A program made the position numbers and the translations under genes. The notes beneath the pieces are model-generated. The model saw only the letters and a program-made list of their open reading frames with translations, did no database searches and had not been told where the DNA came from. From an uncultured Collinsella sp. (GTDB lineage: Bacteria; Actinomycetota; Coriobacteriia; Coriobacteriales; Coriobacteriaceae), in assembly GCA_900540995.1 (NCBI GenBank), contig UQHO01000006.1, forward strand, positions 1 through 64,000: a stretch of 64,000 nucleotides of DNA. The letters run 5' to 3'. Each line of letters starts with the position of its first letter. The first letter of the stretch is position 1. Of the stretch, positions 1 through 8,825 are shown piece after piece.

Positions 1-1267
1 CTTAGAGGTCCTCGCGCCAGAAGGGCATGCTCATGCAGCGCGGGCCGCCGCGGCCGCGGGAGAGCTCGGCGGAGGGCACGACGAGAAGGTCCAGGCCCTC
101 CTTGTACAGCACGTCGTTGGTGACGGTGTTGCGCGCGTAGACGCAGATCTTGCCGGGCTCGACGCACAGGGTGTTGGAGCCGTCGTTCCACTGCTCGCGG
201 GAGGCCGCGATCGGGTCGCCGCCGCCGCAGGGGATCAGCTTGACCTGGTCGACGCCGGTGGCGTCCTCCAGGACGTGCTCGAGGGTGTCCTCGATGAGGC
301 GGATGTTCACGTCGCCCGGGTTCTTGCCGGCGGTCAGCTCGTAGACGCGCAGGGTGCCCATGATGGCGGGGTGGATCGTGAACTTATCGACGTCGATCTG
401 GGTGAAGACCGTGTCGAGGTGCATGAAGGCGCGCGAGACGGGGATGTCGAAGGCCAGGATGCGCTCGACCTTGGAGTCGGAGTTCCAGAAGATGTTCTGG
501 GCCATGACGTCGATAGCGGCGGCCTGGGTGCGCTGGGAGATGCCGACGGCGAGGGTCTTCTCGTTGATGTTCAGCACGTCGCCGCCCTCGGTGTGGAACT
601 GGCAGTCGCGGCGGAAGTACAGGGAGACGTCCTTGTAGTCGGGGTGGTACTTGAAGACGTACTTGCCGTACAGGGTCTCGCGGTTGCGGGTGACCGAGTA
701 CATGCGGTTGAGGTTGACGCCCTCGCCGACGACCGCGAACGGGTCGCGGGTGAAGTAGAGGTTGGGCATCGGGTCGATGATCAGGTCGGACTCGGACTCG
801 GAGTTGACCAGGGAGTCGAGGGTCGTGGACGCCGTGAGGGGCATGTCGATCTCGGACTTGGTCATGCCGGCCATGGTCTTCTTGACGAACTCGAGGTTGT
901 CCTCGATGGAGTCCAGCTTCTCGCGGACGATCTGCGGCATGTGCTGGCCGCGGATGCCGGCCTCGGCGATGTACTGGTCGGTGAACTCGGCGCGGGCGCC
1001 GGGGACCTGGTCGAACACCTCAGCGACGAGGTTCTCGAGGTAGAGGACCTCCACGCCCTGGTCCCTCAGGATCTGGGCGAAGGTGTCGTGCTCCTGCTGC
1101 GCGACCTCCAGGAACGGGACGTCGTCGAACAGGAGTCGCTCGAGCTCGTCGGGCGGCAGGTTGAGGAGCTCGTCGCCGGGACGGTGCAGGCAGACCTTCC
1201 TGAGCTTGCCGATCTCGGAAGGCACGTGCAGACCTTTCGTCATGGCCTCCTACCTTTCTTTCGGGCC
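1..1267. repeat. Long direct repeat (arcA unit), left copy
   Basis: Bases 1-1267 match 3090-4356 in direct orientation at an offset of 3089 bp, covering the whole arcA coding region, its ribosome-binding site and a few bases upstream. Identity breaks off inside the leader hairpin. The true left end may lie outside the window. Identity was judged by reading the lines against each other and from identical translations in the other frames. Confidence 0.9.
2..1243 (-). CDS. arcA: Arginine deiminase, copy 1
   Basis: Hydrolyses L-arginine to citrulline and ammonia, the first step of the cytoplasmic arginine deiminase pathway that yields ATP and raises pH. The 413-residue product has the family's usual length. 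Guanidino-group-modifying motifs are visible: TRDPF at 165-169, HTEGGD at 217-222, MHLDTVF at 274-280 and the nucleophilic cysteine Cys403 in GGPRCMSMPF near the C-terminus. The start ATG follows a GGTAGGAGG Shine-Dalgarno. The protein is identical to the one encoded at 3091-4332, and the DNA looks identical through the whole gene. No arcB, arcC or arginine/ornithine antiporter lies in the window, so the rest of the pathway must be elsewhere. Confidence 0.97.
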   Translation of the reverse strand: MTKGLHVPSEIGKLRKVCLHRPGDELLNLPPDELERLLFDDVPFLEVAQQEHDTFAQILRDQGVEVLYLENLVAEVFDQVPGARAEFTDQYIAEAGIRGQHMPQIVREKLDSIEDNLEFVKKTMAGMTKSEIDMPLTASTTLDSLVNSESESDLIIDPMPNLYFTRDPFAVVGEGVNLNRMYSVTRNRETLYGKYVFKYHPDYKDVSLYFRRDCQFHTEGGDVLNINEKTLAVGISQRTQAAAIDVMAQNIFWNSDSKVERILAFDIPVSRAFMHLDTVFTQIDVDKFTIHPAIMGTLRVYELTAGKNPGDVNIRLIEDTLEHVLEDATGVDQVKLIPCGGGDPIAASREQWNDGSNTLCVEPGKICVYARNTVTNDVLYKEGLDLLVVPSAELSRGRGGPRCMSMPFWREDL

Positions 1268-1393
1268 CCTGTCAGGGCCGATTCGTTAGCGCCCCTCCGT
1301 GTGAGGCGTTATTGCTGACGACATATTTATATCCAAAATCAGTCCATACTTCCACCTCGCCCCCGAACGGTTTTATATGAGGGGTGAACGGCA
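1262..1393 (-). promoter_or_regulatory. arcA copy 1 promoter, paired GAACGGT boxes and leader hairpin
   Basis: Reading leftwards: GAACGG boxes (written on the + strand) at 1386-1391 and 1365-1370, exactly 21 bp apart; then a conserved CCACCTCGCCCCCG block; then a probable -10 TATAAA (complement of 1326-1331) in the shared context TTTTGGATATAA; then a leader hairpin at 1262-1280 with a bulged G just before the Shine-Dalgarno. The same parts with the same spacing precede arcA copy 2. The 34-bp distance from the nearer box to the -10 suits an activator site. No convincing -35 was seen. Confidence 0.6.
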
Positions 1394-1400
1394 TACACAT

Positions 1401-1710
1401 ATACTTCACGCATGGCACACTTTGATTTAATAAAGTTTATTTACGTGCTAAAACGCGTTTTCAATCCAAATAGCAAATGGAACTTAACTTTATTAAACCA
1501 CCCTCAAATTGCATATTTCTAATAAAGCTATGAATAGAATTAGCGATTCATGCCGCGTCTCAACCATTTTCATTTTTATTCAGAAAAAAGTTTGTCCTAT
1601 TCATTTCTGGTAAACAAATTACCGTTTACCAGACGCTTGATACCGTTCACCGGAAGCTCAGTATAAGGCCCAGCGGATACCGGCTCGCTTTACGGCCCCA
1701 TTTGTAACAA
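1401..1710. other. AT-rich intergenic stretch with inverted repeat and reversed GTTC boxes
   Basis: No gene was recognised. The stretch is much richer in A and T than its surroundings. It holds a 9-bp inverted repeat CTGGTAAAC/GTTTACCAG at 1607-1632 and two reverse-oriented copies of the arcA box, CCGTTT at 1622 and CCGTTC at 1643, again 21 bp apart. Confidence 0.5.
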
Positions 1711-1728
1711 CTTGACTTCTCGGTATAG

Positions 1729-1768
1729 AAAAACGAACCCGCTTCTCCTAGGGAAACGGGTCCGTTTT
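1729..1768 (-). terminator. Intrinsic terminator of the aminotransferase gene
   Basis: AAAACGAACCCG (from 1730) pairs with CGGGTCCGTTTT (to 1768) with one mismatch and a 15-nt loop. On the minus strand it ends in a T run. It lies about 50 bp past the stop of the gene at 1817-2941. Confidence 0.75.
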
Positions 1769-1816
1769 CGATTATCTTCGGCCAATTTGGATAAGGCCCT
1801 CGAAGATAATCGGATC

Positions 1817-2941
1817 CTAGCGATCGAACTCCGCCAGCGCCTCGCCCAAAAGCCTCAGGCCCTCGCGGAGAACGTCCCCGCTCGCGCAGTAGCCCAGGCG
1901 TACGCCGCAGGGGAGCTCAAAGCGGCTGCCGGGAACCAGCAGCACTCCCCTCTCAGCCAACAGGCGCTTGCAGAACTCCTCGTCGTCCTCGGGAATATCC
2001 AGCTGGATAAACGAGGTGGGCACGCCCTGCGGGGCCGTCCAGGACACGCGATGCTGCGTATCGATCCAAGCCTGCGCGATATCGCGGTTGCCAAACACGA
2101 TCTTGCGATTGCGCTCGAGAATCTTATCCTTGTGCTCAAGCACATAGGTCGCCAGGGCATCGTTGAACACGCCGCCGCAGATCATGGTGTAGTCGCGGTA
2201 GGTGCGGATGCGGTTGGACACTTCTTCGTCGGCCACGACCCAGCCCACGCGGGCCGCAGGCGTCGAATAGGTCTTGGACACCGAGTTGGTGACAATGGCC
2301 TTCTCGTACATGTCGACCATCGACATAAAGGCCTTGGTGTTCTCAAGCGGCAGGTACACCTCGTCGCACAGCACATAGGCGCCAGCCGAACGGGCAATCT
2401 CGGCAATCTGGCCGAGCGTATCGGCATCGAGCACCGTTCCGATGGGGTTCGATGCGTTGTTAATGCAGATGAGCTTGGTATTGGGACGCACCAAGCGCTT
2501 AAGCTCCTCGATATCGGGCCTCCAGCCAAGCTCCTCGCGAAGCTCCCAATACTCGACCTCGGCACCGAGCGTACGCGGAATCTCGTAGAGCGGCGCGTAG
2601 GTGGGCCACTCGGCGATGACATGGTCGCCGGGCTCGACCACGGCCATGATGGCGTTGAGGTTAGCGCCCGTGCAGCCATTGGTCTGCAGAATGTGATCGG
2701 GATTGACCTCGCGACGATACAGCTTGGCAACCTCGGCCTTAAACTCCGGAGAGCCCTCGATCCAGCCGTAGTTCATCTTCTCGCGGTCCAGGCGCTCGTA
2801 GAACGTGGCGCCGTCCTGCTCATCGAGCGCGCGCAGCTCGCCCATGATGAGCGACGAGATCGTCGACTGGGCGATGTCCCACGTGGCGCTCTTCTCCCAA
2901 ACGTTGAGCCATTCCTCAACGCCAATCGTCTTAATGTCCAT
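1817..2941 (-). CDS. PLP-dependent class I/II aminotransferase
   Basis: A 374-residue fold-type I aminotransferase. Visible landmarks are NGCTGANLN, the NNASNPIGT segment that contacts the cofactor, CDEVYLPL, and SVSKTYSTPAARVGW with the Schiff-base lysine. The start was set at the ATG at 2941 because AAGGAG stands 8 nt upstream; longer upstream reading lacks such a site. The substrate cannot be read from sequence; an aspartate/alanine-type amino donor is likely. It lies between the two identical arcA copies on the same strand, so a link with arginine use is possible but unproven. Confidence 0.88.
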   Translation of the reverse strand: MDIKTIGVEEWLNVWEKSATWDIAQSTISSLIMGELRALDEQDGATFYERLDREKMNYGWIEGSPEFKAEVAKLYRREVNPDHILQTNGCTGANLNAIMAVVEPGDHVIAEWPTYAPLYEIPRTLGAEVEYWELREELGWRPDIEELKRLVRPNTKLICINNASNPIGTVLDADTLGQIAEIARSAGAYVLCDEVYLPLENTKAFMSMVDMYEKAIVTNSVSKTYSTPAARVGWVVADEEVSNRIRTYRDYTMICGGVFNDALATYVLEHKDKILERNRKIVFGNRDIAQAWIDTQHRVSWTAPQGVPTSFIQLDIPEDDEEFCKRLLAERGVLLVPGSRFELPCGVRLGYCASGDVLREGLRLLGEALAEFDR

Positions 2942-2996
2942 GGCCAAGCTCCTTACAAAAGCAGTCATCCAACCGTGTTGACGTTCCTCATACAAG

Positions 2997-3030
2997 ATTG
3001 GGGCGGCGCGAAAACCCGCACCGCCCCAAT
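2997..3030 (-). terminator. Hairpin between arcA copy 2 and the aminotransferase
   Basis: ATTGGGGCGG (2997-3006) and CCGCCCCAAT (3021-3030) form a perfect 10-bp stem. There is no T run after it, so it may end arcA transcription weakly or mark a processing site. Confidence 0.45.
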
Positions 3031-3089
3031 GGGAGACATCTAACGTCAGCTAGATGTATGTATTAAGACCTATACGGGTCATAGAAGAC

Positions 3090-4356
3090 CTTAGAGGTCC
3101 TCGCGCCAGAAGGGCATGCTCATGCAGCGCGGGCCGCCGCGGCCGCGGGAGAGCTCGGCGGAGGGCACGACGAGAAGGTCCAGGCCCTCCTTGTACAGCA
3201 CGTCGTTGGTGACGGTGTTGCGCGCGTAGACGCAGATCTTGCCGGGCTCGACGCACAGGGTGTTGGAGCCGTCGTTCCACTGCTCGCGGGAGGCCGCGAT
3301 CGGGTCGCCGCCGCCGCAGGGGATCAGCTTGACCTGGTCGACGCCGGTGGCGTCCTCCAGGACGTGCTCGAGGGTGTCCTCGATGAGGCGGATGTTCACG
3401 TCGCCCGGGTTCTTGCCGGCGGTCAGCTCGTAGACGCGCAGGGTGCCCATGATGGCGGGGTGGATCGTGAACTTATCGACGTCGATCTGGGTGAAGACCG
3501 TGTCGAGGTGCATGAAGGCGCGCGAGACGGGGATGTCGAAGGCCAGGATGCGCTCGACCTTGGAGTCGGAGTTCCAGAAGATGTTCTGGGCCATGACGTC
3601 GATAGCGGCGGCCTGGGTGCGCTGGGAGATGCCGACGGCGAGGGTCTTCTCGTTGATGTTCAGCACGTCGCCGCCCTCGGTGTGGAACTGGCAGTCGCGG
3701 CGGAAGTACAGGGAGACGTCCTTGTAGTCGGGGTGGTACTTGAAGACGTACTTGCCGTACAGGGTCTCGCGGTTGCGGGTGACCGAGTACATGCGGTTGA
3801 GGTTGACGCCCTCGCCGACGACCGCGAACGGGTCGCGGGTGAAGTAGAGGTTGGGCATCGGGTCGATGATCAGGTCGGACTCGGACTCGGAGTTGACCAG
3901 GGAGTCGAGGGTCGTGGACGCCGTGAGGGGCATGTCGATCTCGGACTTGGTCATGCCGGCCATGGTCTTCTTGACGAACTCGAGGTTGTCCTCGATGGAG
4001 TCCAGCTTCTCGCGGACGATCTGCGGCATGTGCTGGCCGCGGATGCCGGCCTCGGCGATGTACTGGTCGGTGAACTCGGCGCGGGCGCCGGGGACCTGGT
4101 CGAACACCTCAGCGACGAGGTTCTCGAGGTAGAGGACCTCCACGCCCTGGTCCCTCAGGATCTGGGCGAAGGTGTCGTGCTCCTGCTGCGCGACCTCCAG
4201 GAACGGGACGTCGTCGAACAGGAGTCGCTCGAGCTCGTCGGGCGGCAGGTTGAGGAGCTCGTCGCCGGGACGGTGCAGGCAGACCTTCCTGAGCTTGCCG
4301 ATCTCGGAAGGCACGTGCAGACCTTTCGTCATGGCCTCCTACCTTTCTTTCGGGCC
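3090..4356. repeat. Long direct repeat (arcA unit), right copy
   Basis: Partner of 1-1267. The unique 1.8 kb between the copies holds the aminotransferase and the promoter of arcA copy 1. Recombination between the copies would remove 3089 bp and leave a single arcA. Confidence 0.9.
3091..4332 (-). CDS. arcA: Arginine deiminase, copy 2
   Basis: Second arginine deiminase, 413 residues, identical to the product of 2-1243 including the catalytic Cys403 and the HTEGGD and MHLDTVF motifs. It is preceded by the same GGTAGGAGG ribosome-binding site and an equivalent promoter region that has diverged in sequence but keeps the same parts. The coding copies are indistinguishable while their upstream regions differ, which suggests recent duplication or ongoing gene conversion. 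The gene reads toward the aminotransferase about 150 bp downstream, with a hairpin between them. Confidence 0.97.
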   Translation of the reverse strand: MTKGLHVPSEIGKLRKVCLHRPGDELLNLPPDELERLLFDDVPFLEVAQQEHDTFAQILRDQGVEVLYLENLVAEVFDQVPGARAEFTDQYIAEAGIRGQHMPQIVREKLDSIEDNLEFVKKTMAGMTKSEIDMPLTASTTLDSLVNSESESDLIIDPMPNLYFTRDPFAVVGEGVNLNRMYSVTRNRETLYGKYVFKYHPDYKDVSLYFRRDCQFHTEGGDVLNINEKTLAVGISQRTQAAAIDVMAQNIFWNSDSKVERILAFDIPVSRAFMHLDTVFTQIDVDKFTIHPAIMGTLRVYELTAGKNPGDVNIRLIEDTLEHVLEDATGVDQVKLIPCGGGDPIAASREQWNDGSNTLCVEPGKICVYARNTVTNDVLYKEGLDLLVVPSAELSRGRGGPRCMSMPFWREDL

Positions 4357-4480
4357 TTACTGGCCGAATGTATCAGCGCCCCTCCGTATGGGACGCTGCT
4401 TGCTGACAGCTCTAGTTATATCCAAAAACCACCTGCAATTCCACCTCGCCCCCGAACGGTCAGCAAAGTGCGATGAACGG
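4351..4480 (-). promoter_or_regulatory. arcA copy 2 promoter, paired GAACGGT boxes and leader hairpin
   Basis: GAACGG boxes stand at 4475-4480 and 4454-4459, again 21 bp apart. The CCACCTCGCCCCCG block follows, then a -10 TATAAC (complement of 4415-4420) 34 bp from the nearer box. A hairpin at 4351-4366 has the same bulged G as in copy 1 but a different loop. The spacing survives while bases between have changed, which supports function. Confidence 0.6.
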
Positions 4481-4490
4481 TATATCGCAT

Positions 4491-4883
4491 ATGATTCCCC
4501 CATGATGCACTTCGGTTCTCTAAAGCAGGTTTTCAAAGGTAAATGTTCTTTTTTCTAAGGAATTAAGCTAGATTGCACAAATATTTTCATGTTTAGGAAT
4601 TGCATAGCTAAAACGGTTTTCTGCATATATATGTCGTTTGTCCATGATTCAATTTGGATTCGATTATATTCAGCTCGCAATCATTCTTATTCATACATCC
4701 TCACCAGTTGAGTATGGATATAGATTGTTTCCAAACGAGTTGGACAGTTAGTTGCATGCCTTGGCAGCGTAAGAAGTAGGTAAAGATACCGTTCACGCGA
4801 TACGTCCGTGCCAGCGGTCGACTAAATTGAGACAATAGTGAAAAGTGTTAGGCTACCGTCCTCTGTGGGGACTGAACGGACAG
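4491..4883. other. AT-rich intergenic region before ppk
   Basis: No gene was recognised. It contains one reverse-oriented arcA-type box, TACCGTTCAC, at about 4787-4796. No Pho box or clear promoter for ppk could be picked out. Confidence 0.4.
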
Positions 4884-7292
4884 ATGCATATGCCGAGCAA
4901 AATCGAAAAGAAGCAAGCCGCCGCAAAGCTGCGCAAACCGCCGCGCGACTTCTCGTACACGCAAAACCGAGAGCTTAGCTGGCTGCGCTTTGACAACCGC
5001 GTGCTTGACGAAGCCTTCGATGAGACCGTTCCGCTGTTCGAGCGTCTAAAGTTCGTGTCGATTTTCGAGTCCAACCTCGACGAGTTTCTCATGGTGCGCG
5101 TGGGCGGCCTGTCCGATCTGGCAGAGCTCAAAAAACAACCTGTCGACAACAAGAGCAATATGACCGCCTCCGAACAGGTCGATGCTGTCATGGCCGAAAT
5201 GCCCGGGCTCCTTACCCGTTGGGAGTCCATCTTTAAGAGCATCGAGGGCAAGCTCGACACCTTGGGCGTTCACCGCGCCCGCATCGATTCGCTTACGCCC
5301 GAGGAGCGCACCTTTGTAACCCGCTACTTCCAGGCCTACGTGTCGCCGGTCATCTCGCCGTTGGTCATTGACCCGCGCCATCCCTTCCCCAACCTGCGCA
5401 ACGGCGCACTCTATCTGGCTTGTGGCCTGGACGGCGTCACCGACGAGGAGAGCTTGCTGGGCCTTATCGAGATTCCCGCCTCGATGAACCGCGTGGTCGA
5501 GATCCCCTCGCCCACCGGCACTTACTCCTACATCTTGCTCGAGGACGTCATCCTCGCCTGCCTGGACAGCTGCTTTGGCTCCTACAAGCCACTCGACCGC
5601 GCGCTCATCCGCGTCACCCGCAACGCCGACATCGATCCGGACGGCGAGGGCGTCGAAGAGGAAGAGGACTACCGCCAGCACATGAAGCGCATCCTCAAGA
5701 AGCGCCTGCGTCTGCAGCCGGTAGTGCTCGCGGTCTCGGGATCGCTCGAGAAGGCGACGCTCAAGACCATCCGCAAGGCGCTCGAGCTTTCGCGCCGCTC
5801 TGTCTTTACCTGCGATATCCCGCTCGACCTGGGCTACGTCTTTGGCATTGAGGGTAAGATTCCCGAGCACCTGCGCAACGAGCTGCTCTTTACGCCGTTT
5901 AAGCCGCAGCCCAACCCCACCATCGATATGACCCGCTCCATCCGCGAGCAGGTGCTGCAGCACGACAAGCTGCTCTTTTACCCTTACGAGGCCATGAATC
6001 CGTTCCTGGATCTGGTGCACGAGGCCGCCTATGACCCCGAGTGCATCTCGCTGCGCATCACGCTCTACCGCGTGGCCAAGCAGAGCCGCCTGTGCGAGTC
6101 ACTGATCGATGCCGCCGAGAACGGCAAAGAAGTCACGGTGCTCATGGAGCTCCGCGCGCGCTTTGACGAGCAGAACAACATCGAGTGGGCCGAGCGCCTG
6201 GAAGAGGCCGGCTGCACCGTCATCTACGGCTCCGAGGGCTTTAAGTGCCACTCCAAGATCTGCCAGCTCACCTATCGCGAGGGCATGGCGCTAACGCGCC
6301 TGACGCTGCTGGGCACCGGCAACTTTAACGAGAAGACGGCCAAACTCTACAGCGACTTTATGCTCATGACCGCCCACCCCGGCATCGGCGAGGACGCCAA
6401 CCTGTTCTTCCGCAACCTGTCGCTGGGCAACCTGCGCGGCGATTACCGCTTCCTGGGCGTGGCGCCCGTAGGCCTCAAGCCGCTCATCATGCGCGGTCTG
6501 GATCGCGAGATTCAGCGCGCTCTCGCTGGCGAGCCCGCCCGCGTGTTCTTTAAACTCAACTCGCTCACCGACCGCGAGGTTATCGACAAGATCGCCGAGG
6601 CATCGTGCGCCGGAGTCCGCGTGGACATGATCATCCGCGGCATCTCGTGCCTCAAGCCCGGTGTTCCGGGCAAGACCGAGAACGTGCATGTCCGCTCCAT
6701 CGTCGGACGCTTTTTGGAGCACGCCCGTGTTTACGCTTTTGGCGTGGACTCGGACATGATTTACCTGAGCTCGGCCGACATGATGACACGCAACACCGAG
6801 CACCGCGTGGAGATCGCCTTCCCTGTGCTCGACCCCACCTGCCGCGCCCTGGTGCACGAGTACATGGGTATGCAGCTGCGCGACAACGTGAAGGCCCGCA
6901 GCCTCACGAGCGACGGCACCTGGGTCCCCGTGGAGCGCGCAGAGGGTGAGAAACCCTTCAACTCGCAGGAAGCTCTGCTGGAGCGCGCCTATCGCAACGC
7001 CGAGGCCGCGCCCGAGCCCGTCATTGAGGCGAAACCCGCCCCCGAGCCCGAGCCGCAGCCGGTAGCACCCAAGGTCCAAAAGGTCCAGGCGACCGTCATT
7101 GAGCCCGAGCCCGCACCTGTACCTCAGCCCGAGCCGCAGGTCACCAAGCCCGCACCCGAGACGAGCGCCCGTCGCGATAAGCCCGCCGGCAAGACCAAGG
7201 CCATCCAGCGCCATCGCCCCGGTCGTGTGCGCATGGGCCTGGGCCTGATCGGCCTGGGTCTTAAGACGCTCATTACCGGCAAGACGAAATAG
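4884..7292 (+). CDS. ppk: Polyphosphate kinase 1
   Basis: Reversibly transfers the gamma phosphate of ATP onto inorganic polyphosphate. The 802-residue product shows NRELSWLRF and ESNLDEFLMVRVGG near the N-terminus, the phospholipase-D-like core with FKCHSK (the family's autophosphorylated His) and GTGNFNEKTAKLYSDF, and the second His region FLEHARVYAF followed by SSADMMTRNTEHRVE. The ATG at 4884 was chosen because the homologous region begins shortly after it; an in-frame GTG lies at 4845. The last 100 or so residues are unusual: a Pro/Glu-rich linker, then a basic, glycine-rich tail. A strong terminator follows. Confidence 0.96.
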   Translation: MHMPSKIEKKQAAAKLRKPPRDFSYTQNRELSWLRFDNRVLDEAFDETVPLFERLKFVSIFESNLDEFLMVRVGGLSDLAELKKQPVDNKSNMTASEQVDAVMAEMPGLLTRWESIFKSIEGKLDTLGVHRARIDSLTPEERTFVTRYFQAYVSPVISPLVIDPRHPFPNLRNGALYLACGLDGVTDEESLLGLIEIPASMNRVVEIPSPTGTYSYILLEDVILACLDSCFGSYKPLDRALIRVTRNADIDPDGEGVEEEEDYRQHMKRILKKRLRLQPVVLAVSGSLEKATLKTIRKALELSRRSVFTCDIPLDLGYVFGIEGKIPEHLRNELLFTPFKPQPNPTIDMTRSIREQVLQHDKLLFYPYEAMNPFLDLVHEAAYDPECISLRITLYRVAKQSRLCESLIDAAENGKEVTVLMELRARFDEQNNIEWAERLEEAGCTVIYGSEGFKCHSKICQLTYREGMALTRLTLLGTGNFNEKTAKLYSDFMLMTAHPGIGEDANLFFRNLSLGNLRGDYRFLGVAPVGLKPLIMRGLDREIQRALAGEPARVFFKLNSLTDREVIDKIAEASCAGVRVDMIIRGISCLKPGVPGKTENVHVRSIVGRFLEHARVYAFGVDSDMIYLSSADMMTRNTEHRVEIAFPVLDPTCRALVHEYMGMQLRDNVKARSLTSDGTWVPVERAEGEKPFNSQEALLERAYRNAEAAPEPVIEAKPAPEPEPQPVAPKVQKVQATVIEPEPAPVPQPEPQVTKPAPETSARRDKPAGKTKAIQRHRPGRVRMGLGLIGLGLKTLITGKTK

Positions 7293-7315
7293 TCGTTTGT
7301 AGAAGCAGTTTGTAG

Positions 7316-7360
7316 AAGCGCCCCGCATTTGAGGAAAGCCTCGGATGCGGGGCGCTTTTC
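7316..7360 (+). terminator. Intrinsic terminator of ppk
   Basis: AAGCGCCCCGCAT (7316-7328) pairs perfectly with ATGCGGGGCGCTT (7345-7357), followed by TTT. Confidence 0.92.
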
Positions 7361-7405
7361 CCTGCTACCATGGTGCGAACAACAACACGAATGACAGGCA
7401 GGGAT

Positions 7406-8719
7406 ATGAAGCTCACTATAGAATCGATGACCTACGGCGCAGACGGGCTGGCGCACGCCGACAACGGCAAGGCCGTCTTTGTGCAGGGCGCCGTGGCAGG
7501 CGACACCGTCGAAGCCGAGGTCGTACAGGACGGCAAGTCGTTCATGCGCGCCCGCACGACCGAGATTCTGGAGCCGAGCCCCGATCGCATTCAGCCCCCC
7601 TGCCCCTTCGTTGGCATCTGCGGCGGTTGTTCGTGGGGCAATCTCTCACGCACGGCACAGCTTGCCGCCAAGGAGCAAAACCTGCGCTCCACGCTCGAGC
7701 GCATCGGCAAGTTCGCTCCTGAGCAGGTCGATAAGTTGGTACAGCCCATCCGCCACACCAAGGACGACTGGGGCTACCGCAATAAAATCGAGCTCGAACC
7801 GACCGTCGTCAACGGTCGCGTGCGCCTTGGCATGCACGGTGTCGACCCCAGCAAAATCGTGACCGTCGATGCGTGCCCGCTGTTCGATAAGCGCTTCCCG
7901 AAGGCGCTCAAATCGGTCGTCGGCGCACTCAACTATCTAAGCGGCAGCCATGACTTGGGGCTCGAACGCGTGGGCATTCGCGCATCGCGCCGCACCAAGG
8001 CGCTCGAGGTCGCACTCTGGACGCCTACGGGCTCTTTTCCGCGCTCGCAAGTCTCCCGCGTGCTGGCGGACGCCGCTCATCCCACGAGCATCGTGCGTGT
8101 GATGAGCAAGGGCGAGAAGAAGGCCCGCCGTGTCTCCAAAGTCGAGATGCTCGCCGGCGAGGGCTCGTGGACCGAGAACATCGCCGATGGCCAGATGCGC
8201 TTGTCTGCCCCGTCTTTTTTCCAGGTCAACACCAAGGGCGCCGAGATTTTGATTGATCTCGTTATGGACGCCCTCGACCCGCAGGAAGACGAGCTGGCCG
8301 TGGACCTGTACTGCGGTGCCGGCACCTTTACCCTGCCGCTCGCCCGCCGCTGCGACTTCGTCGCCGCCGTCGAGGCCTACGGCCCCGCCGTGCGCGATCT
8401 ACGCCGTAATCTGGAGATCAACAAGCTCGATAACGTCGACGTCATTGGCGGAGACGCGGTGCGCGAGTTCCCCGACCAGGATGCCGACGTCTTGGTGGTC
8501 GACCCGCCGCGCGCAGGCCTCGCCCCCGAGGCGATCGACCTTATCGCCAGCACGAGTGCTCGCGATGTCGCCTACGTGAGCTGCGACCCGGCCACCCTGG
8601 CGCGCGATCTCAAACGCTTTGTCGAAGAAGGCACCTTCTCCCCCGTAAAGATCACGCCAGTCGACCTGTTCCCACAAACCTTCCACTGCGAGACCGTCGT
8701 CCACCTTAGGCGCAACTAG
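7406..8719 (+). CDS. rlmD: RumA/RlmD-type 23S rRNA (uracil-5)-methyltransferase
   Basis: S-adenosylmethionine-dependent C5 methylation of a uridine, most likely in 23S rRNA. The 437-residue protein starts with a TRAM-type beta domain (about 1-58), then four cysteines that could hold an iron-sulphur cluster (Cys66, Cys72, Cys75, Cys157). The C-terminal methyltransferase domain shows FFQVNTKGAE, DLYCGAGTFTLPLA, VVDPPRAG and the catalytic Cys in VSCDPATLARDL. The start ATG at 7406 follows GGCAGGGA. RlmD, RlmC, RlmCD and TrmA are hard to separate by motifs, so the exact target base is open. Confidence 0.88.
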   Translation: MKLTIESMTYGADGLAHADNGKAVFVQGAVAGDTVEAEVVQDGKSFMRARTTEILEPSPDRIQPPCPFVGICGGCSWGNLSRTAQLAAKEQNLRSTLERIGKFAPEQVDKLVQPIRHTKDDWGYRNKIELEPTVVNGRVRLGMHGVDPSKIVTVDACPLFDKRFPKALKSVVGALNYLSGSHDLGLERVGIRASRRTKALEVALWTPTGSFPRSQVSRVLADAAHPTSIVRVMSKGEKKARRVSKVEMLAGEGSWTENIADGQMRLSAPSFFQVNTKGAEILIDLVMDALDPQEDELAVDLYCGAGTFTLPLARRCDFVAAVEAYGPAVRDLRRNLEINKLDNVDVIGGDAVREFPDQDADVLVVDPPRAGLAPEAIDLIASTSARDVAYVSCDPATLARDLKRFVEEGTFSPVKITPVDLFPQTFHCETVVHLRRN

Positions 8720-8825
8720 CCACTTAATCATTGCTCAGAAAAATCATTGGGAAATCGAGCGTGGCAAGCGGAGGTCTTCGGGGTATAAGACGGCTAATTG
8801 TATGCCGCCTATGAAAGGAACCCTC

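Noticed and set aside
275..1318. Long open frame antisense to arcA (and its twin at 3364-4476)
   Set aside because: It mirrors the codon pattern of arcA, has a Val/Asp/Leu-repetitive composition and no ribosome-binding site; it is a G/C-codon shadow.
1712..3043. Open frame antisense to the aminotransferase
   Set aside because: Fully overlaps a clear fold-type I aminotransferase on the other strand and shows no family motif.
4491..4883. Pho box or small RNA before ppk
   Set aside because: No repeated PhoB-type half-sites and no convincing fold were seen in the AT-rich stretch.
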